NCBI RefSeq assembly: GCF_002968295.1
Contig: NZ_CP134399.1
Coordinates: 1,364,001 to 1,428,000, forward strand
Length of the DNA: 64,000 bases
Origin: Mycobacterium sp. ITM-2016-00317
GTDB taxonomy: Bacteria; Actinomycetota; Actinomycetes; Mycobacteriales; Mycobacteriaceae
Reading direction: 5' to 3'
Shown piece by piece: positions 55,438 to 64,000 of the stretch. The notes under the pieces are model-generated. The model made no database searches. It was not told the origin of the DNA and saw only the letters and a program-made list of their open reading frames with translations. Every line of letters starts with the position of its first letter. Position 1 is the stretch's first letter. The translations under genes were made by a program, and so were the position numbers.

Positions 55438-56331
55438 GAAGCGGTACGCATAGGCGTATGACGGGATCTGCACGGCTCCGCGCCAGCCGCGGGCCCGCAT
55501 CGCCCCGTTCAACCGGTTGAGCACGACGACGGGGTCGTCCTCCTTGACGACCGTGGTGACATGCCAGCCCAGGCGGAGAAGTTCCGGCATGACGCGCCGG
55601 TCCTTGAGGTACTGCGCGCGGTCCGATTGGTGCTGCTCGCCGTCATACTCGAAAGCAACCCCGTAGTCCTCCCAGCCGAAATCGAGGACACGGACATGTC
55701 GGTCGTATTCGTCGACGACGCGGATCTGGGTTGCCGGCACCGGGAACCGCGCGTCGATCACCAGCTTGCGCCACCACGACTCGCGTGGTGACTCCGCACC
55801 GCCGTCGACGAACGGCAGCAGCGCTTTCACGCGGGCGACCCCGCGAGCGCCTTTGTACCGCTGAGTCAGCATCATTACGTCGTCGAGCGAGAAGGGCTCG
55901 GCCCGCATCAGCGCGTCGAGGCGTGCCAGGGCCTCGTAGTCGGGGCGGAAGCGGCCGAGGTCGAATGCGGTACGTGCGGGCGTGGCGGTGGGTATGCCGT
56001 CCAATAGCTGCCACTCGTCGGGGGCCAGGCGGTCAGCGCGGGCAACGATGCCCGCCGGGGGCCGTGGCCACTTGTAGATCAGCTCCACATCGACGGCGGT
56101 GTCGATCCAGCCCGACCCGTGCAGTGCCGAAGCCGCGAGTCCTGTCACGACGCCCTGGCGCCGGGACCACAGCCAGGCGCCCAGAGTGCGATCGCGCAGC
56201 GTGACCTCCCTGTCGATCGGTGCGTGCACGTTCGGATAGATCGGGCGGTACCAGCGTCGGAGCCGATGACTGGTCAGGGTGCCGTTGGCGACGGACTCTG
56301 TTCCGATGATCACGTTTCCCATGTTTCCCAT
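55402..56331 (-). CDS. DUF559-type protein with endonuclease-like C-terminal domain
   Basis: 309 residues from ATG 56331. The N-terminal ~90 residues have an AbiEi-like winged-helix look (YPNVHAPIDREVTLRDRTLGAWLWSRRQGVVTGLAASALHG). The C-terminus carries VLDFGWEDYGVAFEYDGEQHQSDRAQYLKDRRVMPELLRLGWHV, the Vsr/PD-(D/E)xK-like DUF559 domain. The role is unproven; the family is frequent in mycobacteria. No partner toxin is adjacent. Confidence 0.75.
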   Translation of the reverse strand: MGNMGNVIIGTESVANGTLTSHRLRRWYRPIYPNVHAPIDREVTLRDRTLGAWLWSRRQGVVTGLAASALHGSGWIDTAVDVELIYKWPRPPAGIVARADRLAPDEWQLLDGIPTATPARTAFDLGRFRPDYEALARLDALMRAEPFSLDDVMMLTQRYKGARGVARVKALLPFVDGGAESPRESWWRKLVIDARFPVPATQIRVVDEYDRHVRVLDFGWEDYGVAFEYDGEQHQSDRAQYLKDRRVMPELLRLGWHVTTVVKEDDPVVVLNRLNGAMRARGWRGAVQIPSYAYAYRFAETALSAAHSA

Positions 56332-56365
56332 GGCCGAATGATCGACGGCGACGCCGACAGCTTTC

Positions 56366-56427
56366 GTCGAGATTGCTTGCAACGCTGGAGTTATCCACAG
56401 AACGGCGCGTGGAATGCAATTTCGGCG
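56366..56427. repeat. 61-bp palindrome family A, copy 6 (left arm degenerate)
   Basis: Right arm CGCGTGGAATGCAATTTCGG is exact; the left arm GTCGAGATTGCTTGCAACGC is degraded. Between nei stop and DUF559 start, both minus strand. Same 61-62 bp length as the others. Confidence 0.75.
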
Positions 56428-56432
56428 GGGAG

Positions 56433-57185
56433 CTAGCGTTGGCAGGTGGGGCACCAGTAGGTGACGCGATCGCCGCCCTTGTCCGTCTCGATCCGTGTAC
56501 CGCAGCGGCGACACGGCAGACCGGCCCGGCCGTACACCCACACGTCCTGGCCGGGCCGGGTGTTGCCGGTCGTGGTGCGGTTGAGCCGAGTCCGGTTGAG
56601 CCACAACATCTGCTGTGCACGGCTGACCAGGCGCAGCGGGTCGGACACCTCGCCGACGGCGGTGCCGGGCCGCAGCCCGAACACGAAGCACAGCTCGTTG
56701 GCGTAGACGTTGCCCACGCCGGCCATCACGCGTTGATCCAGCAGCGCCTCGGCCAGCGGGCGGGATGGGTCGGTCATCAGGTTCTCTGCCGCCACAGACG
56801 CCGACCAGTCGGCGCCGAGGAGGTCCGGACCGAGGTGGGCGACGGCGTCCATGTCGGTGGCGCGGTCCAGGATCTCCAGTATCCCGAGGTCGACGCCGAA
56901 GGCCCGCGACTGCGCGGTCTCCAGCACGATGCGGATCTTGTACGCGGGCACCCGGACCCGGCCGATCACCCAGGCGCCGTCCATCTTCAGGTGCGAGTGG
57001 ATGCTGGCCTGCCCGACGCGGATGAACAGATGCTTGCCCCGGCTGAGCACTTCGTCGACGACCTGACCGCTGAGGTCGACCGCTGCGTACCGGGGCACCC
57101 GGACGTCGCAGCGGGTCAACTCCCGGCCCTCGAGTGCCTCGCGGAGTTTCAGGGCCGTGCGAAAGACGGTGTCTCCCTCTGGCAT
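56433..57185 (-). CDS. nei: Endonuclease VIII-like DNA glycosylase (Fpg/Nei family)
   Basis: 250 residues. Starts [14 protein letters not shown]: Pro2 nucleophile and Glu3 of the Nei group; C-terminal zinc finger [24 protein letters not shown]. Removes oxidised pyrimidines and nicks the strand. Its ATG overlaps the lhr stop (ATGA), so helicase and glycosylase are translated together. Confidence 0.94.
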   Translation of the reverse strand: MPEGDTVFRTALKLREALEGRELTRCDVRVPRYAAVDLSGQVVDEVLSRGKHLFIRVGQASIHSHLKMDGAWVIGRVRVPAYKIRIVLETAQSRAFGVDLGILEILDRATDMDAVAHLGPDLLGADWSASVAAENLMTDPSRPLAEALLDQRVMAGVGNVYANELCFVFGLRPGTAVGEVSDPLRLVSRAQQMLWLNRTRLNRTTTGNTRPGQDVWVYGRAGLPCRRCGTRIETDKGGDRVTYWCPTCQR

Positions 57186-60100
57186 CAGCGCAACCGCAGG
57201 CCTCGGGGGGTGCGCGAAAAGCCCGCGGTCGCCAGTGCCTCGACCACCACCGACTCTCGGCTCTCCAGCACCGGCACCCCGTCCACGCGTTCCACCAGCA
57301 GACCCGGAACCCGTTGCCGCGACACCAGTTCGGCCAGAGTCGCAGCGGCGGCGTTGGCGATCTCGGCATCGGCGGTGAAGCTCAGCAGCGAACGGCCGCC
57401 CCGCTCGACGAACCACGCCAGCTCCCCGTCGACGAGCACCACCAGCGCGCCGGCCTTACGCCCGGGACGATGCGCGGTCTCGCCGTCACCGCCGCGAGCC
57501 GGCCAGGGCAGCGCGGCGCCGTACGGATTGGCCGGATCGGTCGCGGCCAACGCGATCGCGCGCAGCGTGTGCTGTTTGTCGTCGATGCTGTCGGCATAGC
57601 TGCGCAGCCGGTCGACGGTGCTGGCCGTCGCGAACTGTGCGCCGCCCAGCGACTCGACGAAGTAACCACGCTGGCACCGGCCCGCCTCCTCCATCGTGGT
57701 CAGCACCTTGTACATCGACGCGAACCCGCCGGGCACGTTCTCGGCCGCCACCGCGCCCCTGGTCAGCACCCCGTGCCGGGTCAGCAGCTGCTCGGCCTGA
57801 TAGTGCGCCCGCATCGTGGTGTCGACCTCGGCGATCGGCAGCGCTGACCAGCGTCCGGCCACTGTGGGATCGGTGTCGCGGTGCGCGCTCAGGCTCGACG
57901 TGCTCAGGCTGTACCGGCTCAGCCGCGGCGCGCGCCGGTGCCGATGCGACGGCGTGGCCGACCGGCGCTGCCCCGACCCACGGGTGCCCGCCAGCAGCGC
58001 ACGCACCGGCGCGAAAGTGTCACCACCCACGTAACCAGCCCAGATCAACTGCCACAACGCCTCTTTCAGCGACTCCGTGGTCGTCCCGTCGACCGAGAGC
58101 TGCCGGAAGAAGTAGGCCCCGCCACCGGACAGCGCGCCCAGGATCGTGTGGTGGACGTCGGTCAGGTCGAGCTCACCCGGCGGCGCCAGCGACAGTGGCG
58201 CGGTCTCGGCGAGGTGGAACGCCACCCACCCGTCGGCCGCCGACAGTGACCCGGCGCCCGACCACAGCACCTCCCCGGAGGCCAACAGCTCGTCGAGCAT
58301 GCCGGGTTGGTAGTCGCGCACCCGCTGCCCGAAGATCAGCGGCTCGACCGCTGAGGCCGGCATCGGCACGCCGGCGAGCTGGTCGATCACCGCGGCCAGC
58401 CCGTCGACGCCCGAGACCGTGTCGCTGCCGAGCATCTGCCAGGACGGCAGGAAGCGGCCGAACGCGGCGGTGCTGACCGGCTCGATCTGGGCGCGCAGCG
58501 CCGCCAGTGAGCGGCGGCGCAGGATCCGCAGCACTTCCGCATCACACCACTGGTCACCGGAATCGATTGGCACATCGGTGAACTCGCCGCGCACCAGTTT
58601 GCCGTCGGCGGCCAGCCGGCCCAGCACGTCGGCGGCCACCCGCAGGCCCAGTCCGAACCGCGTCGCCGCGTCCGCGGTGGTGAACGGTCCGCGGGTGCGG
58701 GCATAGCGCGACAGCAGCTCGCCCAGCGGGTCGACGACCGGTTCCAGGAACGCCATCGGGACGCCGACCGGTACCGCCACGCCGACGCCGTCGCGCAGCC
58801 GGCCGATGTCCTCCACGGCGGCCCACCACGTCTGCCCGGCGAACGACACCTGCAGCACCCGTTTGGTGCTCAGTAGCCCGTCCAGCCAGCCGCCGATGTC
58901 GTCGGTGGTGCACCGGGCGGCGATCTCCTCGGTGGTCAGCGGTCCGAGCAGGCGCAGCAGGTCGGCCACGCCCTCGGCGTCGCGGGCCTGCCGGTCCGGC
59001 GCCAGGTGCTGGAGCTGGCGCGCGGTGTTGGTCACGACGTCGGCGTCGAGGAGTTCGCGCAGTTCCACCCGGCCGAGCAGTTCGGCCAGCAGCGTGGGAT
59101 CCAACGACAGTGCGGCGGCGCGTCGTTCGGCCAGCGGGCTGTCGCCTTCGTACATGAACGCGCCGACGTAGCCGAACAGCAGGGACGCCGCGAACGGCGA
59201 CGGGGTCGACGTCTCGACCTCCAGCAGGCGCACCCGGCGCTGCGCGATGCGCGACATCAGCTGGGTCAGCATCGGCACGTCGTAGACGTCCTGCAGGCAT
59301 TCGCGGACGGCTTCGAGCACGATCGGGAAATCTGGGTAGCCGCGGGCCACGTCGAGCAACTGGGCGGCGCGCTGGCGCTGGTGCCACAGCGGGGATCGCT
59401 TGCCCGGATGGCGGCGCGGCAGCAGCAGCGCCCGTGCCGCGCACTCCCGGAACCGGGACGCGAACAGCGCCGACGAACTGACCTCCGTGGTCACCAGCGG
59501 TTCGATCTCGTCGGCGTCGAACACGAAGATGTCCGCGCCCGGGGCGGTGTCGTCGGTGTCGGGCAGCCGCACGATGATGCCGTCGTCGGAGGCGGTCGGT
59601 TTCTCGTCGATGCCGTAGCGCTCGTAGAGCCGCTTGCCCACCGCCAGCGCGAGCGGGCCGTGCACCCGCAGCCCGTAGGGGGAATGCAGGATGACGCGCC
59701 AGTCGCCCAGTTCGTCGCGGAACCGTTCCACCACCAGCGTGGTGTCCGACGGCACGGTGGAGGTCGCCTCCCGCTGTTCGGAGATCAGCTGCCACAGGTT
59801 GTCGGTTGCGAAGGCGTCGAATCCCACGGTGTGGCAACGCTGCTCGAACTTCTCGCGCTCCAGCCGGGCCAGTTCGCCGGTGAACGCGCCGATCGCCGCG
59901 CCGAGCTCGGCGGGCCGCCCGACCCCGTCACCTCGCCAGAACGGCAGCCGGGCCGGCTCACCCGGGGCAGGGACGACGAGCACCCGGTCGTGGGTGATCT
60001 CGGTGATCCGCCAGCTCGTCGCGCCCAGTGAGATCACGTCGCCGGGGCGGGACTCGTAGACCATCTCCTCGTCGAGTTCACCGACGCGCGAGGGTTTGTC

Positions 60101-61723
60101 GGAGTCGGCGTTGGCGGCCAGATACACGGTGAACAGGCCGCGGTCGGGGATCGCCCCGCCCGAGGTGACGGCCAGCCGCTGCGCGCCGGGCCGCGAGGTC
60201 AGGGTGCCGGCGTCGCGGTCGTAGACGATGCGTGGCCGCAGCTCGGCGAACTGCGTCGACGGGTATTTGCCCGACAGCAGGTCCAGCGTCGCCTCGAACG
60301 CGCTGCGCGGCAGCGTGGCGAACGGCGCGCTGCGCCGCACGGTGTCGAACCAGGCCTCGGCGTTGATCGGCTCCAGCGCGCAGGCCGCCACGGTGTGCTG
60401 GGCCAGCACATCCAGTGGGTTGGCGGGCACCCGCATGGTCTCGATCTGGCCGGCCAGCATCCGTTGCACGCTGACCGCGCAGCCGATCAGGTCGGTGCGG
60501 TGCTTGGGCAACAGCACGCCCTGGCTGATCTCGCCGACCTGGTGGCCGGCCCGGCCGATGCGCTGCAGCCCGCTGGCCACCGACGGCGGTGTCTCCACCT
60601 GGATCACCAGATCCACGGCGCCCATGTCGATGCCGAGTTCCAGGCTGGAGGTCGCGACCACGGCCTTGAGCCGTCCGCTCTTGAGCGCGTCCTCGACGTC
60701 GGCGCGGGCCTCCTTGCTGACCGAGCCGTGGTGGGCGCGGGCGAGCACCGGTTCCGCGCCGAAGGTCTGTCCGCTGCCCATCAGGTGTGCCGGTGCACCG
60801 CCGGCCACCCCGGGGTTGTGCGCGCCGAGTTCGATCCCGGCGCGTTCGGCGTGGATCTCGTTGATCCGGGCGGTCAGCCGCTCGGCCAACCGCCGCGAGT
60901 TGGCGAACACGATCGAGGAGTTGTGCGCCTCGATCAGGTCGACGATGCGCTCCTCCACCGCGGGCCAGATGGACTGGGTGTCGGGGGAGGCCATGTCGGG
61001 GACCGGCACCTGCACGGTCAGGTCGAACGTCTTGGCCGCCGGCGGCGCGACGATCGTCGTCAGCGCGGTGCCGGACAGGAACCGCGCCACCTCTTCGGGT
61101 GGGCGCACGGTCGCCGAGAGTCCGATCCGCTGGGCGGGCTTCGGCAACATCGCGTCCAGCCGTTCCAGGGACACCGCCAGGTGCGCGCCGCGCTTGGTGG
61201 CCGCGACGGCGTGCACCTCGTCGACGATGACCGTCTGTACCTGGCTCAGGGTCTCCCGGGCGGCCGAGGTCAGCATCAGGAACAGGGACTCGGGCGTGGT
61301 GATCAGGATGTCGGGCGGGCTGGCGATCAGCTCGCGGCGCTTGCTCGGTGTGGTGTCGCCGGAGCGCACGCCGACGCTGATGGCCGGGGGTGGCTGCCCG
61401 GCGCGCTCGGCGATACGCGAGATGCCGGTCAGCGGGGTGCGCAGATTGCGTTCGACGTCGACGGCCAGCGCCTTGAGCGGTGAGACGTACAGCACCCGCG
61501 TTGCGCGTTCGGTCTGCGGTTCGCGGACCAACCCGTCGATCGCCCACAGGAATGCGGCCAGCGTCTTGCCGGAGCCGGTGGGCGCGATCACCAGGGTGTT
61601 GTCGCCGTCGGCGATCGCCTTCCAGGCTTGGGCCTGCGCGGGAGTCGGCTCGACGAAGGTGCCGGCGAACCACTCGCGCGTCAGCGCGGAGAAGCGCCCC
61701 AGCGGATCGGTCGGCACGGACAT
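57185..61723 (-). CDS. lhr: ATP-dependent helicase Lhr
   Basis: 1512 residues. SF2 motifs: [24 protein letters not shown], and the motif VI region [11 protein letters not shown]. About 600 residues of C-terminal Lhr-specific domain follow, as expected for the long mycobacterial Lhr. DNA repair helicase translocating 3'-5' on ssDNA. Start ATG 61723 ([19 protein letters not shown]); longer ORF runs through the divergent promoter. Overlaps nei by 1 nt. Confidence 0.96.
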   Translation of the reverse strand: MSVPTDPLGRFSALTREWFAGTFVEPTPAQAQAWKAIADGDNTLVIAPTGSGKTLAAFLWAIDGLVREPQTERATRVLYVSPLKALAVDVERNLRTPLTGISRIAERAGQPPPAISVGVRSGDTTPSKRRELIASPPDILITTPESLFLMLTSAARETLSQVQTVIVDEVHAVAATKRGAHLAVSLERLDAMLPKPAQRIGLSATVRPPEEVARFLSGTALTTIVAPPAAKTFDLTVQVPVPDMASPDTQSIWPAVEERIVDLIEAHNSSIVFANSRRLAERLTARINEIHAERAGIELGAHNPGVAGGAPAHLMGSGQTFGAEPVLARAHHGSVSKEARADVEDALKSGRLKAVVATSSLELGIDMGAVDLVIQVETPPSVASGLQRIGRAGHQVGEISQGVLLPKHRTDLIGCAVSVQRMLAGQIETMRVPANPLDVLAQHTVAACALEPINAEAWFDTVRRSAPFATLPRSAFEATLDLLSGKYPSTQFAELRPRIVYDRDAGTLTSRPGAQRLAVTSGGAIPDRGLFTVYLAANADSDKPSRVGELDEEMVYESRPGDVISLGATSWRITEITHDRVLVVPAPGEPARLPFWRGDGVGRPAELGAAIGAFTGELARLEREKFEQRCHTVGFDAFATDNLWQLISEQREATSTVPSDTTLVVERFRDELGDWRVILHSPYGLRVHGPLALAVGKRLYERYGIDEKPTASDDGIIVRLPDTDDTAPGADIFVFDADEIEPLVTTEVSSSALFASRFRECAARALLLPRRHPGKRSPLWHQRQRAAQLLDVARGYPDFPIVLEAVRECLQDVYDVPMLTQLMSRIAQRRVRLLEVETSTPSPFAASLLFGYVGAFMYEGDSPLAERRAAALSLDPTLLAELLGRVELRELLDADVVTNTARQLQHLAPDRQARDAEGVADLLRLLGPLTTEEIAARCTTDDIGGWLDGLLSTKRVLQVSFAGQTWWAAVEDIGRLRDGVGVAVPVGVPMAFLEPVVDPLGELLSRYARTRGPFTTADAATRFGLGLRVAADVLGRLAADGKLVRGEFTDVPIDSGDQWCDAEVLRILRRRSLAALRAQIEPVSTAAFGRFLPSWQMLGSDTVSGVDGLAAVIDQLAGVPMPASAVEPLIFGQRVRDYQPGMLDELLASGEVLWSGAGSLSAADGWVAFHLAETAPLSLAPPGELDLTDVHHTILGALSGGGAYFFRQLSVDGTTTESLKEALWQLIWAGYVGGDTFAPVRALLAGTRGSGQRRSATPSHRHRRAPRLSRYSLSTSSLSAHRDTDPTVAGRWSALPIAEVDTTMRAHYQAEQLLTRHGVLTRGAVAAENVPGGFASMYKVLTTMEEAGRCQRGYFVESLGGAQFATASTVDRLRSYADSIDDKQHTLRAIALAATDPANPYGAALPWPARGGDGETAHRPGRKAGALVVLVDGELAWFVERGGRSLLSFTADAEIANAAAATLAELVSRQRVPGLLVERVDGVPVLESRESVVVEALATAGFSRTPRGLRLR

Positions 61724-61819
61724 GGGTCCATGGTGCCTCCAGCCACCGACATTTCCTCGGCCGATCGTCCGAAATGCGAAAACGGGCACGTCACGCGGCT
61801 TCGGGATTAGGCTCGAGTG

Positions 61820-64000
61820 GTGGTTGCGGGGGACTGGCGTCCCAGGGTCCCGGCCGCGACGATCGGTCGGCCGAGGATCGCCGATCGCGTCGTCCAACGT
61901 CCGGAGGTGCTCAGCCGGCTGCGAACGTCAGCTGGCGGTGACGTCGTGGTCCTGTCCGCGCCGGCCGGTTACGGCAAGACCACTGCGGCAGCGCTGTGGG
62001 ACGCGGACGACGACCGGCCGTTCGCCTGGGCGCGCATCGACCACCTGGACGACGACCCCGCGCATCTGCTGCTGCACATCGCGACGGCCGTGGTCCGTCT
62101 CACCGAGGACGACAGCGATCTGCTGCGCTACCTGCGCGGTCCGGGCCGGTGTCCGCTGACCCACCTGGTGCCCGCCGTGGTGCAGGCGCTGGAGGCGCAC
62201 GGGCCGATCGTGATCCTGCTCGACGACGCGCACAAGCTCACGGCTCCCGCGGCCGTCGCGGCGTTGCAGACGCTGCTCGCCGAGGCCCCCGCGACGGTCG
62301 TCACCGCGTTGCTGGGCCGTCAGGTGCTGCCGCTGGGGCTGGCGAGGCGCCGGCTCCAGCACACCGTCGTGGCGATCGACCAGGAGGTGCTGCGGTTCTC
62401 GGCGACCGAAACCGCCGAGGCGCTCACTGCGATCCGCGGCCCGTGCGACGACGCGACCGTCGCCGCGGTCGCCGACCTCTGTGAAGGCTGGCCCGCCGGG
62501 GTGGTGCTGACGGCGATGGCGCTGCGCGACGGCACCGCGCTGGAAGCGCTGGCCGAGCACGGCAATCTGGTGGTCGACTACGTGGTCGAGGAGGTCATCA
62601 ACCGACTCGACGCCGAGACCGCGACGTTCCAGGTCGAGTCGGCGGTGCTGGGGCGGTTCACCGCCGAGCAGCTCGACACGGTGCTCGGGCGCGACGACGC
62701 CGGACACATGCTGGCGGTGCTGGCGGACTCGGGCAATCCGTTCCTGGTCGCCCTCGACCACCCTCGGGTGTGGTACCGCTATCACCATCTGTTCGGCGAC
62801 GTGCTGCGCGGTCGGCTGCGTGACACCGCTCCGGCCCGCTTCCGTGAATTGGCCACGCGCGCAGCGGATCTGTTGGAGCGTGACGGTGACATCGACGGCG
62901 CGCTGATGCAGGCGCTCGACGCCGGGGACCGCGGGCGCGCGGCCGCGCTGGTGGGCCGCGAAGCGGTGCGGCTGGGCTTCGACGGCCGCGCCGGGGTGTT
63001 GGCGCGCCGGCTCGCGACGCTGGACGCGCGCACGTTCGCCGAGTACCCCGACGCGGCGGTGGCGCGCGCGTGGCTGGGCGTCACGACCGCCGACGCCGAA
63101 CTGATCCAGCGGTCGCTGATGCTCGCCGTGGCCGCCGATCGCGGGCAGAGACTGTCGGACGGCACACCGTCGGTGAAAGTCGCGGTAGCACTGATCAGTT
63201 CACTGCTCGGCGCAGGCGGGGTCGGCGATGTGGTGGAGCAGGCCGATGTGGTCCGCGCGGCCGGGGACCACCTGGTGAACCCATGGTGGGGGGCGGCCAC
63301 GGTGATGAAGGGCTCCGCCGAGGCCATGCGCGGGCACCCGACACAGGCCCGCGCGCTGCTCGACGCCGCGCTGCCGGTGATCGACGACCTGCCGGGTTTC
63401 CACGCCGCAGCACTCGCGCACCTGGCGCTTCTCGATCTGGCCGGCGGCGACGACGACGCGGCCATGGAACGCAGTGAGGCGGCGCGGACGCTGGTGGACA
63501 AGTACGACCTGTGCGACGTCGTGCCGATGATCGTCGTGTATGCGACGAGCGCGGTGATGGCCGCCCGCACGGCGGATCTGACCGGCGTCCGGCAGGCGGT
63601 GACGGTGACCGAGACGTTGCTGGCGCAGCTGGGTCATTTGTCCGCGCGCACAGCGCTTCTGGGGCATGGGCTGCTTGCCTGGACCGCCGCGGTGATCCAG
63701 GATCCGACGTTGCTGGGCCGGCATCTGGCGGCTGCAGAACGGGCCTGTCACCGCGAGCCCGGCGCGGTCGCGCTGGTGCAACGGGTGGACCGCGTCAAGG
63801 CCATGGCGGTCGGTGGCGCCCGGCCGCTGACCGCCGCCGAACTGCGCCTGCTACCGCATCTGGCCAGCCACCTCTCGCTGCAGCGGATCGCCGAGGAGTT
63901 GGTGATCGGCCGGGAGACGGCCAAGAGCCAGGCCACCGCGATCTACCGCAAGCTCGGCGTGTCCTCGCGCGGCGAGGCGGTGGCCGAGGCGAAAAGGGTT
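61820..64000 (+). CDS. MalT-like LuxR-family ATP-binding regulator, 3' end outside the window
   Basis: Open for 727 codons to the window end. GTG 61820 (or 61817) starts VVAGDWRPRVPAATIGRPRIADR. Walker A SAPAGYGKTTAAAL, Walker B VILLDDAHKL, TPR-like helical middle, and C-terminal LTAAELRLLPHLASHLSLQRIAEELVIGRETAKSQATAIYRKLG, the LuxR HTH. Only the last few residues should be missing. It is a large signal-responsive activator divergent from lhr; target unknown. Confidence 0.88.
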   Translation, partial: MVAGDWRPRVPAATIGRPRIADRVVQRPEVLSRLRTSAGGDVVVLSAPAGYGKTTAAALWDADDDRPFAWARIDHLDDDPAHLLLHIATAVVRLTEDDSDLLRYLRGPGRCPLTHLVPAVVQALEAHGPIVILLDDAHKLTAPAAVAALQTLLAEAPATVVTALLGRQVLPLGLARRRLQHTVVAIDQEVLRFSATETAEALTAIRGPCDDATVAAVADLCEGWPAGVVLTAMALRDGTALEALAEHGNLVVDYVVEEVINRLDAETATFQVESAVLGRFTAEQLDTVLGRDDAGHMLAVLADSGNPFLVALDHPRVWYRYHHLFGDVLRGRLRDTAPARFRELATRAADLLERDGDIDGALMQALDAGDRGRAAALVGREAVRLGFDGRAGVLARRLATLDARTFAEYPDAAVARAWLGVTTADAELIQRSLMLAVAADRGQRLSDGTPSVKVAVALISSLLGAGGVGDVVEQADVVRAAGDHLVNPWWGAATVMKGSAEAMRGHPTQARALLDAALPVIDDLPGFHAAALAHLALLDLAGGDDDAAMERSEAARTLVDKYDLCDVVPMIVVYATSAVMAARTADLTGVRQAVTVTETLLAQLGHLSARTALLGHGLLAWTAAVIQDPTLLGRHLAAAERACHREPGAVALVQRVDRVKAMAVGGARPLTAAELRLLPHLASHLSLQRIAEELVIGRETAKSQATAIYRKLGVSSRGEAVAEAKRV

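Noticed and set aside
50953..56427. CRISPR-like array from the clustered repeats
   Set aside because: The spacers are whole genes of unequal length and the repeats are individual palindromes; no cas genes.
57186..57369. Very long minus-strand ORF joining lhr 3' sequence to the DUF559 protein (57369 to 55402)
   Set aside because: The first part is an antisense-like low-complexity translation of nei/lhr; the recognisable protein begins at 56331.
60228..62159. 643-codon plus-strand ORF opposite lhr running into the LuxR gene
   Set aside because: Ser/Arg-rich shadow of lhr; the real LuxR frame is different and starts at 61820.

Overview
The window is high-GC actinobacterial DNA and reads as a fast-growing, pigmented Mycobacterium (Mycolicibacterium). 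The signs are GTG/ATG starts with 4-nt GTGA/ATGA overlaps, MmpL, EspC-like and NlpC/P60 type VII-associated proteins, SatS, DesA3 with its reductase, and F420/LLM-type enzymes. Gene content from lhr to sdhB follows, in broken synteny, the M. tuberculosis block around Rv3296-Rv3319 (lhr, nei, pseudouridine synthase, glpD2, lpdA, Rv3304-like, amiA1, amiB1, punA, pmmB, upp, satS, add, deoA, cdd, sdhCDAB). I see no sapM or phoY1 where M. tuberculosis has them. This synteny is recalled knowledge, not a search result.

Layout. 1-5.2 kb: end of a carotenoid operon (crtB, a CrtU-like FAD enzyme, a Rieske protein), idi on the other strand, and a broken glycosyltransferase. 5.2-8.9 kb: a CGNR regulator divergent from an alpha/beta hydrolase, an AI-2E-type membrane protein and an HSL-type esterase. 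8.9-12.4 kb: sdhCDAB on the minus strand. 12.6-20 kb: nucleoside salvage (cdd, deoA, add, upp) around satS, an LLM oxidoreductase and a type VII substrate/peptidoglycan hydrolase pair. 20-31 kb: an accessory block with a phytase-like lipoprotein, a duplicated XRE regulator-P450 unit whose second regulator is decayed, a creatininase, a secreted hydrolase, a glutamine synthetase-like enzyme and a PucR-type regulator. 31-37.5 kb: pmmB, a MarR/AbrB-type transporter pair, punA, amiB1, amiA1. 37.5-44.9 kb: a second accessory block with an IS110-type element, TetR-MmpL, two SDRs and a TetR with three operator palindromes. 44.9-49.7 kb: Rv3304-like, lpdA, glpD2, pseudouridine synthase. 50-55.4 kb: SDR, enoyl-CoA hydratase, a TetR, the DesA3 desaturase with its reductase, and an MTB12-like secreted protein. 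55.4-64 kb: a DUF559-type protein, nei, lhr and a MalT-like LuxR regulator that runs off the end.

Non-coding structure is the most distinctive part. Two size-constant palindrome families sit between genes: six ~61-bp copies with GAAATTGCATTCC arms and three 49-bp copies with GCGCGCC-rich arms plus a half site. There is also a 17-bp-arm hairpin, a 62-bp promoter-like element used twice, a 39-bp direct repeat, and a triple 32-bp tandem repeat exactly on the MmpL start that creates ATGA-coupled mini-ORFs. The IS110-type element appears to split another intergenic palindrome.

Caution: six otherwise well-conserved genes (glycosyltransferase, sdhA, the PucR regulator, amiB1, the Rv3304-like gene, the desaturase reductase) each carry one frameshift, and every one is a loss of one base near a G/C run. 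The uniform sign, and sdhA being among them, suggest consensus errors rather than true pseudogenes. I found no tRNA, rRNA or CRISPR array.
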